A DNA stretch of 64,000 bases from Roseateles sp. (GTDB taxonomy: Bacteria > Pseudomonadota > Gammaproteobacteria > Burkholderiales > Burkholderiaceae_C): NCBI GenBank assembly GCA_019234295.1, contig JAFALK010000069.1, positions 110,966 to 174,965 of the forward strand. Direction: 5' to 3'. Every line of letters starts with the position of its first letter. The first letter of the stretch is position 1. Under the pieces are notes generated by a model that worked only from the letters and a program-made list of their open reading frames with translations, did not search any database and had not been told where the DNA came from. This document shows, piece after piece, positions 27,944 through 35,850 of this stretch. The position numbers were made by a program, and so were the translations under genes.

Positions 27944-29013
27944 GACAGGGCCTGCTCATACACGCTGCGCAGCCGCTGTCCCAACGCCGCAGGTGAAAGC
28001 AGCGCCTCGAAATGCGCGCGCGCTCTCCTGCGCATCGGTTCGCGCGCTTCGGTCGCCGCGGTGGTGATGGCCTGCGCCAGCGCGCCGGCATCGCCGCAGG
28101 GCCACAGCCGGCCCACCGTGCCGCGGCCGGTCAGCGCGCGAAACGAGGGGATGTCGCTGACCAGAGGTGTCAGGCCGCAGGCCAGGGCTTCGATCAGGGC
28201 ATAGCCCGAACCCTCGCGGTGGCTGCCTTGCACGAGGAAGTCGGCCGCGTTCATCAGCAGCTCGATGCGCTCGTGTGGCTGCGGGCCGAGCAGGTGCACG
28301 CGGCCGGCCAGGCGCGCATCCGTGGCGATGCGCTGCTGCACCTCGTGCAGCAGCGGCGCCTGGCCAAAGCAGCACCAGAGCTGCAGCTGCGCCAGCCGCT
28401 CGGCCGCGAGCGCCACACCTTCGAGTACGGTCAGCGGGTCCTTGTTGTCGTCGAGATGGCCGACCCACAGCAAGGCTGGATCGCCAGCCAAGCCCGTGAG
28501 ACCGCGTACCGCCGCGCGGTCCATGGGCGCGAAGCTGCTGCTGGATTCGGCCACTTCATGAACCCGCGTGCCCTGCGAGAGCAGACCGCGCCGACGGAAG
28601 GGCAGGGCCTGCTCGCTCGCGCAAAACAGCAGGCCGCGGCTGCGCGAGAAGCTCCGCCGCGCGTGCAGCCAGGGCAGAGGTCGTCGCGGCGGCGCGTTGG
28701 CGTGGTCCTGGAGCAGGGTGGGCAGGCGCGGCAGTGCCAGCAGCTCGCGGCCGAACTGCAAGCCGTGGACGTGGAGCAGGTCCGGCTTCTCGCCGGCCAG
28801 CGCCCGCGCCATCGCCGCGATGGGCATGAAGCGGTGGCGCACGCCGTCGCGCTCGAGCAGCGCCTCGCGGTGGCAGGCCTGGAACACTGCGATCTCGCAG
28901 CCGGCGCCGGCCGCGGCCTCGGCCACCGCCACCTGCGTGGGCCAGGCCTGCATCAGCGCCGCGGGCTCGCGGTGCGCGGCGTCCAGCAGCAGGCCGAGGT
29001 GGACGACCTTCAT
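27940..29013 (-). CDS. Glycosyltransferase, GT4 type (second)
   Basis: 357 residues, GT-B fold. DLLHVHGLQFGRELLALP lies in the acceptor half; LLWVGHLDDNKDPLTVLEGV and SHREGSGYALIEALACGLTP in the donor half. I start it at MKVVHLGLLLDAAH, whose ATG overlaps the amidohydrolase stop in an ATGA; the frame is open upstream but that stretch belongs to the amidohydrolase gene. Together with the flippase it points to assembly and export of a glycan or glycolipid. Confidence 0.9.
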   Translation of the reverse strand: MKVVHLGLLLDAAHREPAALMQAWPTQVAVAEAAAGAGCEIAVFQACHREALLERDGVRHRFMPIAAMARALAGEKPDLLHVHGLQFGRELLALPRLPTLLQDHANAPPRRPLPWLHARRSFSRSRGLLFCASEQALPFRRRGLLSQGTRVHEVAESSSSFAPMDRAAVRGLTGLAGDPALLWVGHLDDNKDPLTVLEGVALAAERLAQLQLWCCFGQAPLLHEVQQRIATDARLAGRVHLLGPQPHERIELLMNAADFLVQGSHREGSGYALIEALACGLTPLVSDIPSFRALTGRGTVGRLWPCGDAGALAQAITTAATEAREPMRRRARAHFEALLSPAALGQRLRSVYEQALS

Positions 29014-30146
29014 GCGATCACCAGTCCCGGTTCGGGCAGCGAGCTGCGGGCCGCGGCCCGCGCAAGCGTTTGGTCTAGCTGCTTGGCGCGACCGTCGAGC
29101 GTGGCGGGCCGGCCGTGGAAGCCCGCGTCTTGCACGGCCAGATCGGGATCGGCCAGCAGCAGGCGGCCTTCGCGGAAGACCGCGCGCAAGCTCGCTCGCT
29201 CGGTGCGGACCAGCGGCAGGGCCGCTGGCAGGAGGATCACATCGGCCTTCATGCCAATGGCGAGCCGGCCGCGGTCGGGCAGACGCAGCAGCCGGGCGGC
29301 GGTGGCGGTGAGCAACTGTTCGAGCGCGGCCCCGTCCAGGTTTGCGAGCCGGCTCGCCAGGCGGGCCTCGACCAGCAGGTCGGCCGAGCCGCTGATGCGC
29401 GAGTCGCTGCCCAAAGCAAGGGCGCCGGCCTCGATCAGCGCGGCGGGGTCGACGCTGCGGTCGAACATTGCGAGGTTGGACGCCGGGCACCAGATCAGCC
29501 CGGCGCCCGCGCGGACCAGCCGCTGCTGCTGCGCGGTCGTGAGGCCGACACCGTGCACGAGCAGCGTGTTGGACCCGATGCAGCCGAGGCGCTCGAGCCG
29601 TTCGAACTCCTCGCCGGCCTCCAGCCCCTCGGCGGCGTGGATGACCCAGGGCCGGTGCGCGGGCGTGGCGCGATGGCTGGCCTGCACCGCGGACTCGCCG
29701 TCGAGGCCGAGTGAATGCGACCAACCGAGCTCGCGCGGCACGTGTACGGGGAAGTCCGGCTCGAACATCTCGGCGTAGGCCGGATCGTGATGGGCCACGG
29801 TCGTCGCGCCGCTCAGCACGTTCTTGAGCGCGCCGGTCAGCAGCCGGTCGGCCAGGGGAGCAGCGCGGTAGGCGCGCAAGGCCGGATCCGTGTTCAGGCG
29901 CGGGTGGATGTCGGCGATCCACTCGTCGGCATGGTGGTAGCGATCTCGGTAGCGCAGGGGCGGCAGGCCGTTGAGCTGCAGGTGGTCGTGGGCGTTGATG
30001 AGGCCGGGCAGGGCGCGCGTGCCGCTGCAGTCGATCAAGCGGTCGCCGGGCGCGGGTGCCACGTCGATGCCGACGATGCAATCGCCAACGATGCGCAGGC
30101 TGCCAGGCGCGCCGGCGAGGTTCAGCAGGCACAGGCCCGTGCTCAT
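29010..30146 (-). CDS. Amidohydrolase family protein (cytosine-deaminase/TRZ-like)
   Basis: 378 residues. The metal site of the amidohydrolase superfamily is visible: HDH in LINAHDHLQL, a His in VIHAAEGLEAG, a His in LLVHGVGLT and the catalytic Asp in ALGSDSRISG. The short N-terminal beta-domain and the C-terminal IGMKADVILL fit the TRZ/ATZ and guanine-deaminase-like subgroup acting on heterocycles. It starts two bases after the radical SAM stop and overlaps the next gene. The substrate is unknown; deamination or hydrolysis of a precursor or nucleotide-like intermediate is a guess. Confidence 0.85.
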   Translation of the reverse strand: MSTGLCLLNLAGAPGSLRIVGDCIVGIDVAPAPGDRLIDCSGTRALPGLINAHDHLQLNGLPPLRYRDRYHHADEWIADIHPRLNTDPALRAYRAAPLADRLLTGALKNVLSGATTVAHHDPAYAEMFEPDFPVHVPRELGWSHSLGLDGESAVQASHRATPAHRPWVIHAAEGLEAGEEFERLERLGCIGSNTLLVHGVGLTTAQQQRLVRAGAGLIWCPASNLAMFDRSVDPAALIEAGALALGSDSRISGSADLLVEARLASRLANLDGAALEQLLTATAARLLRLPDRGRLAIGMKADVILLPAALPLVRTERASLRAVFREGRLLLADPDLAVQDAGFHGRPATLDGRAKQLDQTLARAAARSSLPEPGLVIA

Positions 30147-30148
30147 GA

Positions 30149-31144
30149 TCAGAACCGGGCGTTCTCGCGCCACATCGAGCACACGCAAGTGCGGCACTCG
30201 GGCCGCTGCCCGGCGCGGATGTCGGCGCGCAGGCTCGTCTGCTGCACGCTGTTGAGTCGCTCGTCCAGCGGCTCCTCGACGCCCAGCTGCGAACCCGGGA
30301 TGAAGAAGCAAGGGCGCAGTGCACCGTCGGCCTCCATCACAGCCGAGAACTCGGGCGCGTTGCAGCGCACGGGCGGGAACTCGCCCTCGCCAAGCAGGGC
30401 GCGGAAGTAGGCTGCCAGGCGCTGCAGCTTGGCGCGGCTTTCGAGGACGAAGCCGTCCGCCTCGAACTCGGCCAGCTCCTCCAGCACCGCCTCGAGAACC
30501 GGCAGATCCTCATGCCCCAGGGCGATCTCTGGGCTGGCCTCGCCGTGCCGGCCGAAGGCGCTGCCGGCGCCCACGTCGGCGGCCAGGAAGGAGATGGAGG
30601 CGGCGCCGAGCAAGCGTGCCAAGCGAGCGATCTGCGGCAGCTCGCGGTAGTTGGCGCTCTGCACGGTGGTGCGTACGCTCACGGGCCGCCCCAGCTCGGC
30701 CATCGCGCTGACACCACGGCACACGGCCTCGAAGCCGTCGACGCCGCGGATCCGGGCATAACGCGCTGCATCGGCGGCATCGAGGGAGACGGTCACCGAG
30801 TCGAACAGGTGCGCGATCTCGGCCGCATGCTTGGCCACGGCCAGCCCCGAGCTCAGCAGCCAGGGTCGGATGCCGTGGCGGCGTAGCAGCGTGGCGATGT
30901 GCATCCATTCTGGGTGCAGCAGGGGTTCGCCGCCCGAGAGCATCACGACCTCCGTACCCAGGCGCCGCAGGGCGGGCAGCTGGCGCTCCAACATCTGTAC
31001 GCTGAAGTCGCGCTGCCCGCTGCGCCACCAGTCGCAGCTGATGCAGCGCGAGTTGCAGCGCTCGCTGAGGTACAGCGTCAGCAGGGGCAGGGCGCGCAGC
31101 GCCTGTCCAGGTGGTTCATGCCAGCGGAGTTCAGAACAGTGCAT
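30149..31144 (-). CDS. Radical SAM protein with SPASM-like C-terminus
   Basis: 331 residues. The cluster motif CNSRCISC (Cys30, 34, 37) is near the N-terminus, followed by VVMLSGGEPLLHPEW and VTVSLDAADAARYARIRG, both core signatures. The C-terminal third holds further Cys (CNAPEF, RPCFFIPGS, CRTCVCSM), like SPASM auxiliary-cluster enzymes that modify peptides or proteins. The start lies inside the 3' end of the barrel-protein gene (14-base overlap, same strand). No precursor peptide gene fits in the tiny gaps around it, so a peptide substrate would have to be encoded elsewhere. Confidence 0.88.
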   Translation of the reverse strand: MHCSELRWHEPPGQALRALPLLTLYLSERCNSRCISCDWWRSGQRDFSVQMLERQLPALRRLGTEVVMLSGGEPLLHPEWMHIATLLRRHGIRPWLLSSGLAVAKHAAEIAHLFDSVTVSLDAADAARYARIRGVDGFEAVCRGVSAMAELGRPVSVRTTVQSANYRELPQIARLARLLGAASISFLAADVGAGSAFGRHGEASPEIALGHEDLPVLEAVLEELAEFEADGFVLESRAKLQRLAAYFRALLGEGEFPPVRCNAPEFSAVMEADGALRPCFFIPGSQLGVEEPLDERLNSVQQTSLRADIRAGQRPECRTCVCSMWRENARF

Positions 31145-32207
31145 GCAGTTCGATGAAGGCGAGATGACGGTTGTCGAATGCGTTCTGCGGGATGCCGCGG
31201 TAAAGCCGCAGCCCGCCGCGTAGTTGGACGAAAGCGATGGGCGTGTACTCGTAGACGAGGCTGTAGCGGTCCTGGTAGTTGTTCGCCACGTGGCGATCGG
31301 GGTCGAGGAACTCGCTGGTGATCTTGAGGTTGTGGCCCTGGCGCAGGAGCCAGTTCGCTTCCAGCAGCGTGGCCAGTTGAGTGCGCCGGCCTTCGGGGTA
31401 GCCGTCGTCGGCCACGAGATCGACCTCGCCGAGCCAGCTCACCGGCCCGGTGTTCGTGCCGCCGAAGAGCCCGTAGGACTGTCGGTTGCCAGCGGTCGAG
31501 GTGACCTGTGCGGTCGCGGCGCCGATGCGGCCCCAGGGCTGCAGCCAAACAAGCTGACCCGTCACCTGGTGCCCGTCAATTCCGCCCCGGTTGCCCGGGC
31601 CACGGCTGTACACCAGCTGCGCCGACCAATTGGGCTGCTCCATCCCGATCTCCACGCCCTTGTCCGGCGCGGTCATGTTGATGCCCGAGAGCGAGCGCAC
31701 GAAGGCCTGGTTGTCTTGCAGCCGCCAGCCGAAGGGCAGGTAGAACTGGCCGGCCTTGGCATACCAGCCCATGCCCTGCGTGGACAGGCGCACATAGGCC
31801 TCTTCGCGCAGCGGCTTGCCGGGCGCCAGCTGTTCGTCCACGTAGACGCCGAGGTGATCGGCGAGCAGCTGGATGTCCGCGTAGAGCCGGGCCTGCTCCG
31901 TGCCGTTGATGCGCTGGCTGGGCTGGCCGTCGACGCGCGTCTCGGTGGAGGCGGTGCGCAGGTCGCCGCCCAGGCGCAGCATCGAGCCCAGACTGCCCGT
32001 CCAGCCCTGAAGGCTCTCGGGCAGGGCATTGGCCGGAATCACGTTCTGCGCGAAGGCATTGCCCACCGCGTTGCGCAGGCCGCCGCCGCTGGGGTTCACA
32101 TGGCAGGCCGAACAGGCCAGGCCGGCGCGCACGGCGAGGTAGGGCTCCGCCGAGGCCAGACACGATAGGCTCCACAGCAGCAGGATCAGGATCAGGAGTC
32201 TCTTCAT
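31131..32207 (-). CDS. Outer-membrane barrel-like protein with N-terminal CxxCH haem motif
   Basis: 358 residues. A signal peptide (MKRLLILILLLWSLSCLASA) is followed at once by CSACHVNPSGGGLRN, a single c-type haem site, and then ~300 residues of alternating polar/aromatic strands resembling an outer-membrane beta-barrel (GWYAKAGQFYLPFGWRLQD, GLRLYRGIPQNAF), ending in aromatic Phe as OmpA/porin C-termini do. A haem motif fused to a barrel suggests electron passage at the outer membrane, but function is unknown. ATG 32207 overlaps the upstream cytochrome stop (ATGA); eight earlier codons are also open. Confidence 0.75.
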   Translation of the reverse strand: MKRLLILILLLWSLSCLASAEPYLAVRAGLACSACHVNPSGGGLRNAVGNAFAQNVIPANALPESLQGWTGSLGSMLRLGGDLRTASTETRVDGQPSQRINGTEQARLYADIQLLADHLGVYVDEQLAPGKPLREEAYVRLSTQGMGWYAKAGQFYLPFGWRLQDNQAFVRSLSGINMTAPDKGVEIGMEQPNWSAQLVYSRGPGNRGGIDGHQVTGQLVWLQPWGRIGAATAQVTSTAGNRQSYGLFGGTNTGPVSWLGEVDLVADDGYPEGRRTQLATLLEANWLLRQGHNLKITSEFLDPDRHVANNYQDRYSLVYEYTPIAFVQLRGGLRLYRGIPQNAFDNRHLAFIELHALF

Positions 32208-32650
32208 TGCACGGCTCCCTGGCTGATCCACAGGCGGATGGTGGCAATGGTGGCGTCATCGAGATAGGGCCCGCCATAGGGCATGCGCGCGCCGACGGAG
32301 GCATGGCCTTCGATCTTCTGCACGAGATAGCTTTGATCGGGGTTGCCCGGCGCGATGCGCTTCATCGAGGGCACCTCGACGCTGGATACGTTGACGGTGA
32401 GCGCGTAGGCGTTGGCGGCGTCAAGTCGCAGGCCCTCGGGTGCCGAGCCGCCGGCGTGGCAGGCCGAGCAGATGGGCGTGAACACATGGGACTGGATAGA
32501 GGCGTAGGTTGGCAGCAGAGGCCCGCTTGGGTTCGCGCCTTCACCGATGGGGCGTCCGTTGGCGTCGAGCCCCTCTCCGCTGCCGCCGCCGCAGCCGGGC
32601 ATGGCCAGCACCAGACACAATGGTGCGGTCCACCGCCACGTTTTTTTCAT
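32204..32650 (-). CDS. Monohaem c-type cytochrome-like lipoprotein
   Basis: 148 residues. Signal peptide with a lipobox-like LAMPGC, a short Gly-rich linker, then one haem site CSACHAG in FTPICSACHAG and a possible axial Met in GARMPYGG. The frame around it (LRLDAANAY, VPSMKRIAPGNPDQSYLVQKI) is the pattern of small haem-binding domains in which CxxCH and a late Met enclose the haem. It starts behind ECF promoter P2 with AAGGGG as ribosome site and overlaps the barrel gene. It probably passes electrons to or from the barrel protein in the periplasm. Confidence 0.82.
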   Translation of the reverse strand: MKKTWRWTAPLCLVLAMPGCGGGSGEGLDANGRPIGEGANPSGPLLPTYASIQSHVFTPICSACHAGGSAPEGLRLDAANAYALTVNVSSVEVPSMKRIAPGNPDQSYLVQKIEGHASVGARMPYGGPYLDDATIATIRLWISQGAVQ

Positions 32651-32684
32651 TACATCCCCTTGCGGCGTTGCCGCTGTTCGTCGC

Positions 32685-32717
32685 CGGTGAGTGCCGGCGC
32701 CGCGGGGGATGGTTCAA
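32685..32717 (-). promoter_or_regulatory. ECF-type promoter P2 (TTGAACC-N18-ACTCACCG)
   Basis: On the minus strand TTGAACC (32717-32711), 18 bases, ACTCACCG (32692-32685). It occupies the only real gap in the minus-strand operon, between the TorF-like gene and the cytochrome gene, and should drive the cytochrome, barrel, radical SAM, amidohydrolase, glycosyltransferase and flippase genes. Confidence 0.8.
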
Positions 32718-32718
32718 G

Positions 32719-33411
32719 TCAGAAGGAGGCGCTCAGGCCCAGCACGAGTGCCTCGCGGTGAGCGGCGGAGACCCAGGTGTAGGGGCCGCCGCGAGTGGCG
32801 CCGACCCAGCCGAGCTGCGCTTCGAAGACGCCCATGCGCCGGGCAACGCCGATGCGCCAGTCGGGACGGCTGTCGCCATCAGGGTTGGGCCATCGCGCGC
32901 GGCCAATACCGCGCAGCCAGCCGACGTGGGCCTGGCCCGACAAGCCCCACGGCAGGGGCTGCTGCAGATTGAGCTCGACATAGGCGCTGCGCTGGCCGCT
33001 GCCGAAATAATCGTTGGACAAGTACAGGCGCGTGTTCCAGGCTTCTCCGAGCAGGCCCGCGAAGACTTCTCCGTAGTCGTAGCGTGTGAGGGCAGCAAAG
33101 TGCGTGTACTGGGCCCCGAACTCGGTATCGAGCCCCGGCTGAAGGCGAAAAACGCGGCCGGCGTAGAGTTGCGCGGCGGTGCTGTCGCGGTCGTAATCGA
33201 AGCTGACGCGGGTGAGCAGGGCGCCGCCGTAGAGACCGCTGTCGGCGTGATCCACCGCCACGCTGGCCTGGGCCTGCGGCTTGCCGTCGCTGTAGCTGAG
33301 GCCGCGCCAGCGGGTGTCGGATTGCACGGCAAGGCTGCCGCCGACGTCGGCATGAACCGGCGCAATGGCAGCGGCGAAAAGTGTGGCGACGAAGAAGGGG
33401 CGCGTTGCCAT
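32719..33411 (-). CDS. TorF family putative porin
   Basis: 230 residues from ATG 33411, which overlaps the S8 peptidase stop by one base. Signal peptide (FFVATLFAAAIAPVHA) then DVGGSLAVQSDTRWRGLSYSDGKPQAQASV, the opening of TorF-like proteins, and repeated amphipathic strands to a C-terminal Phe (LVLGLSASF). Predicted outer-membrane barrel; substrate unknown. It is the last gene before promoter P2, so it probably belongs to the sigma/anti-sigma/peptidase transcript. Confidence 0.85.
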   Translation of the reverse strand: MATRPFFVATLFAAAIAPVHADVGGSLAVQSDTRWRGLSYSDGKPQAQASVAVDHADSGLYGGALLTRVSFDYDRDSTAAQLYAGRVFRLQPGLDTEFGAQYTHFAALTRYDYGEVFAGLLGEAWNTRLYLSNDYFGSGQRSAYVELNLQQPLPWGLSGQAHVGWLRGIGRARWPNPDGDSRPDWRIGVARRMGVFEAQLGWVGATRGGPYTWVSAAHREALVLGLSASF

Positions 33412-34625
33412 CAGTCCCCAGTGTGCCGCAGAGCTTCTTCTAGGCAGCCTTTGGGCGTGATGGCTGCATGGCGTGTGAGTGTGGCGCAACTGTCGATGCG
33501 ACCTTGTTGGCCCATCACGAGGCCGGCCTGCAGCGGGCGCAGCTTGCTGCCGTCGAGCTCGCGCAGCAGGGCCAGCAGTCCGGCTGCGTGTGCCGATGAG
33601 AAAGAGCTACCCGTGACGAGCGTCCAGCCGCCATTGGCGGCCGTGCTGGGCACATCGCGGCCCGGCGCCTGCACGGCGCCGGCCGGCAGGGGCGGGCCCG
33701 CGCCCACGGCCAGCACGCCGGGGTGGCTGGCGGGGAAGCTGTCGGCCGCGCTGCGCCCCAAGGCGGCCACCACGGACGCGCCGCGCGCCATGGCCTGGTC
33801 GATGAGCACGCCCAGCAGCCGGTCGCGCGGGCCGCCCAGGCTCATGTTGATGACCTGTGCGCCGTTGGTGACTGCGGCTTGAAGCGCACGCGCCAGGCTC
33901 AGGCTGTTGCACAGCGTCTCGCCGTTGCCCTGCTGCCAGCAGGCGCGCAGGCCCAGCAGGCGCGCGCCCGGCGCCACGCCGGCAATGCCTTGGCCGTTGT
34001 CATTGCGCGCGGCGATGATGCCGGCCACGGCCGTGCCGTGCTGCTCCGGCGCGAAGGCGCGGTCTTCCACGAAATTCTCATTCAGGCTCAGTTGCCCGGT
34101 CAGGTCAGGATGCTCGGCGGCCACGCCGCTGTCGATCACGGCCACCTTGACGCCGCGCCCGGTGGCGAGCTCGTGCAAGGCGGCCAGATGCCATTGGCCA
34201 GCGGCGGGTTGGGTGGCGTAGAGCGGTTCGTCGGCGGTGCCATGCGCACGGAATTCGTTGACGGGCTGGGCCCAGGCCACAGTTTTGTCGGCCTCGATCT
34301 CGACGGCCACCTGCTCGAGCGAGCGCGGATCTTCGGCAGCCAGGCGCATGACGAAGCAGTCGACCTCGGCCAGGGGCATGGGCCACTCGCTCTGGAACTC
34401 GAGCCGATGGCTGCGGGCCAGCGCCTCGGCCTGGCGCTTGCGAAGGGCCAAACCCTGAGTGTCACCATAGCTACCGCCGTAACTAGCTTCGGGACGGAAA
34501 TGCGCCTTGGGCAGCTGCAGCATGACGAGAAGCTGGCGATCGGCAGAGCGGGGCTCATCGGTATTGCTTGCGCTAACAGCCAGGCTCAACAGGCTGAGGG
34601 CCAGGGCGAGCAGCCAGCGTCTCAT
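33411..34625 (-). CDS. Secreted S8 (subtilisin-like) serine peptidase, atypical oxyanion site
   Basis: 404 residues: signal peptide 1-19, an N-terminal prodomain-like region (30-128), then the S8 domain with Asp165 (VAVIDSGVAAEHPDL), His196 (EQHGTAVAGII) and Ser341 (LVTGSSFSSAHAAG). The usual oxyanion Asn in AAGN is replaced: here VVAALGRSAAD puts Arg291 there. The usual Pro after the serine loop is also Ala. Activity may be weak or altered. Its ATG overlaps the anti-sigma stop, so it is translated with the sigma/anti-sigma pair and may act on, or bind to, the anti-sigma periplasmic domain; that link is inference. Confidence 0.87.
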   Translation of the reverse strand: MRRWLLALALSLLSLAVSASNTDEPRSADRQLLVMLQLPKAHFRPEASYGGSYGDTQGLALRKRQAEALARSHRLEFQSEWPMPLAEVDCFVMRLAAEDPRSLEQVAVEIEADKTVAWAQPVNEFRAHGTADEPLYATQPAAGQWHLAALHELATGRGVKVAVIDSGVAAEHPDLTGQLSLNENFVEDRAFAPEQHGTAVAGIIAARNDNGQGIAGVAPGARLLGLRACWQQGNGETLCNSLSLARALQAAVTNGAQVINMSLGGPRDRLLGVLIDQAMARGASVVAALGRSAADSFPASHPGVLAVGAGPPLPAGAVQAPGRDVPSTAANGGWTLVTGSSFSSAHAAGLLALLRELDGSKLRPLQAGLVMGQQGRIDSCATLTRHAAITPKGCLEEALRHTGD

Positions 34626-35224
34626 TTGCGGGGCTCCAGCGGCTCGGCCAGAGCCACGACGTTCTCGGCGCGCAGGGCGGCGAGCGCGGCCGGGTCGGCA
34701 GTCAGGTGCAGCCGGTAGGCACCGCTCTCGGTCGGGCCGCTGCTGATGCTCGCGCCATGGGCGAGCAATGCGGCGCGGACCTCGGCCTCGCTGCTGCCGG
34801 GCTTGAACATGACGAGAGCTTCGATGCCCGCTGCTGCCGGCTCGGCAGACAGGCCGTGGTAGAGCGCCGGCGCGGCCGGCACGAGCAGCACCCCGAGCAG
34901 GGCGGCGATGGTGGCGCCCTGCAGGCCCAGCGCCCAAGGCATCCAGGGGGCGGCACGGCGCGGCTGTGCTTTGGCCTCGGCACTGAGGCGGCGTCGCATG
35001 CGCGCAATGCCCGCCTCGGCCGATCCCGCAGGCGGCGTGGCGAGGTCCAGCAAGGTGCGTAGCGGCCGCTCGGCGGCCAGCTCGGCCTGGCAGGCCGGGC
35101 AATGTTCGAGGTGGGCCTGCACTTGGCGCATCTCGGCGTCGTCGAGCTGGCCACGCGTGTACCAGGGCAGCAGGGCCTGCGTGGCCACGTGTTCGTCGTG
35201 TTCCATGGGGATGACCGTACTCAT
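34622..35224 (-). CDS. Anti-sigma factor, zinc-finger type, with prodomain-like C-terminus
   Basis: 200 residues. The N-terminal anti-sigma zinc finger is His38-x3-Cys42-x2-Cys45 in HLEHCPACQAEL. One membrane helix lies at about 94-118. The remainder faces the periplasm: EALVMFKPGSSEAEVRAALL ... GAYRLHLTADPAALAAL ... ALAEP, which reads like the inhibitor/prodomain fold found in front of S8 peptidases. An S8 peptidase is the next gene (ATGA overlap) and the sigma gene ends one base upstream. I infer that the periplasmic domain is the target of the peptidase; nothing else in the sequence proves it. Confidence 0.85.
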   Translation of the reverse strand: MSTVIPMEHDEHVATQALLPWYTRGQLDDAEMRQVQAHLEHCPACQAELAAERPLRTLLDLATPPAGSAEAGIARMRRRLSAEAKAQPRRAAPWMPWALGLQGATIAALLGVLLVPAAPALYHGLSAEPAAAGIEALVMFKPGSSEAEVRAALLAHGASISSGPTESGAYRLHLTADPAALAALRAENVVALAEPLEPRK

Positions 35225-35225
35225 T

Positions 35226-35831
35226 TCAGTTCTCCAGATCGGCGAGCAGGCCGCGCAGCCGGCGCCGGGCGTAGAACATGCGCGTCTTCACCGTCTCGGG
35301 TGGGCAGCCCACGATCGCGGCGATCTCGCCGTGGCTCATGTCCTGGAAGTAGCAGAGCTCGACCACGGCACGGTGGTCCACCGAGAGCTCTCCGAGCGCC
35401 TGCTGCAGCCGCTCGCGCAACTGGGCCAGGCCGAGCTGCTGTTCGGGGCCGGGACCGGGGTCGGCTCGCTGCTCGGCCTCGTCGTCGACCTGGGGGGCGT
35501 CGAAGCGGCCCAGAGCCTTCATGGCCTTGCGGTAGGCGATGCCGAAGATCCAGGTCGAGAGCTTGCTTCGGCCGTCAAAGGCCGAGGCGCGCTGCCAGAC
35601 GACCATCAGCGTGTCGTCAAGCACCTCCTCCACCAGCTCGGCCTCGCGCAGCAAGTGCACGAGGAAGCGCGTGAGCCGCGGGTGGTAGAGCCGGTAGAGC
35701 GATTCGAAATCGGCGCGCCGGCCGCGGCGGATGCCGTCCAGCAGGGCCAGCTCCACGGCCTCGGGCAGGCCGTGGCCGGCCTTCTCGGGCGCCGTGTCAG
35801 CGGTCTTGCGAAATCTGAGCCATCCGGGCAT
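35226..35831 (-). CDS. ECF-type RNA polymerase sigma factor
   Basis: 201 residues from ATG 35831 (AGGAG eleven bases upstream); a GTG at 35843 is the alternative but would leave almost no leader behind P1. Region 2 includes FESLYRLYHPRLTRFLVHLL and EVLDDTLMVVWQRA; region 4 includes HRAVVELCYFQDMSHGEIAAI and ETVKTRMFYARRRL, a normal helix-turn-helix. It is followed by the anti-sigma and S8 peptidase genes. A promoter of the same form lies before this gene and at two other places in the cluster, so it probably controls itself and the whole cluster. Confidence 0.92.
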   Translation of the reverse strand: MPGWLRFRKTADTAPEKAGHGLPEAVELALLDGIRRGRRADFESLYRLYHPRLTRFLVHLLREAELVEEVLDDTLMVVWQRASAFDGRSKLSTWIFGIAYRKAMKALGRFDAPQVDDEAEQRADPGPGPEQQLGLAQLRERLQQALGELSVDHRAVVELCYFQDMSHGEIAAIVGCPPETVKTRMFYARRRLRGLLADLEN

Positions 35832-35850
35832 GTTCTTGCTCACTCCTGCG

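Noticed and set aside
27940..30324. One very long glycosyltransferase of nearly 800 residues
   Set aside because: The N-terminal half of that frame overlaps the amidohydrolase gene, which has an intact metal site; the real start is the ATG at 29013 overlapping its stop.
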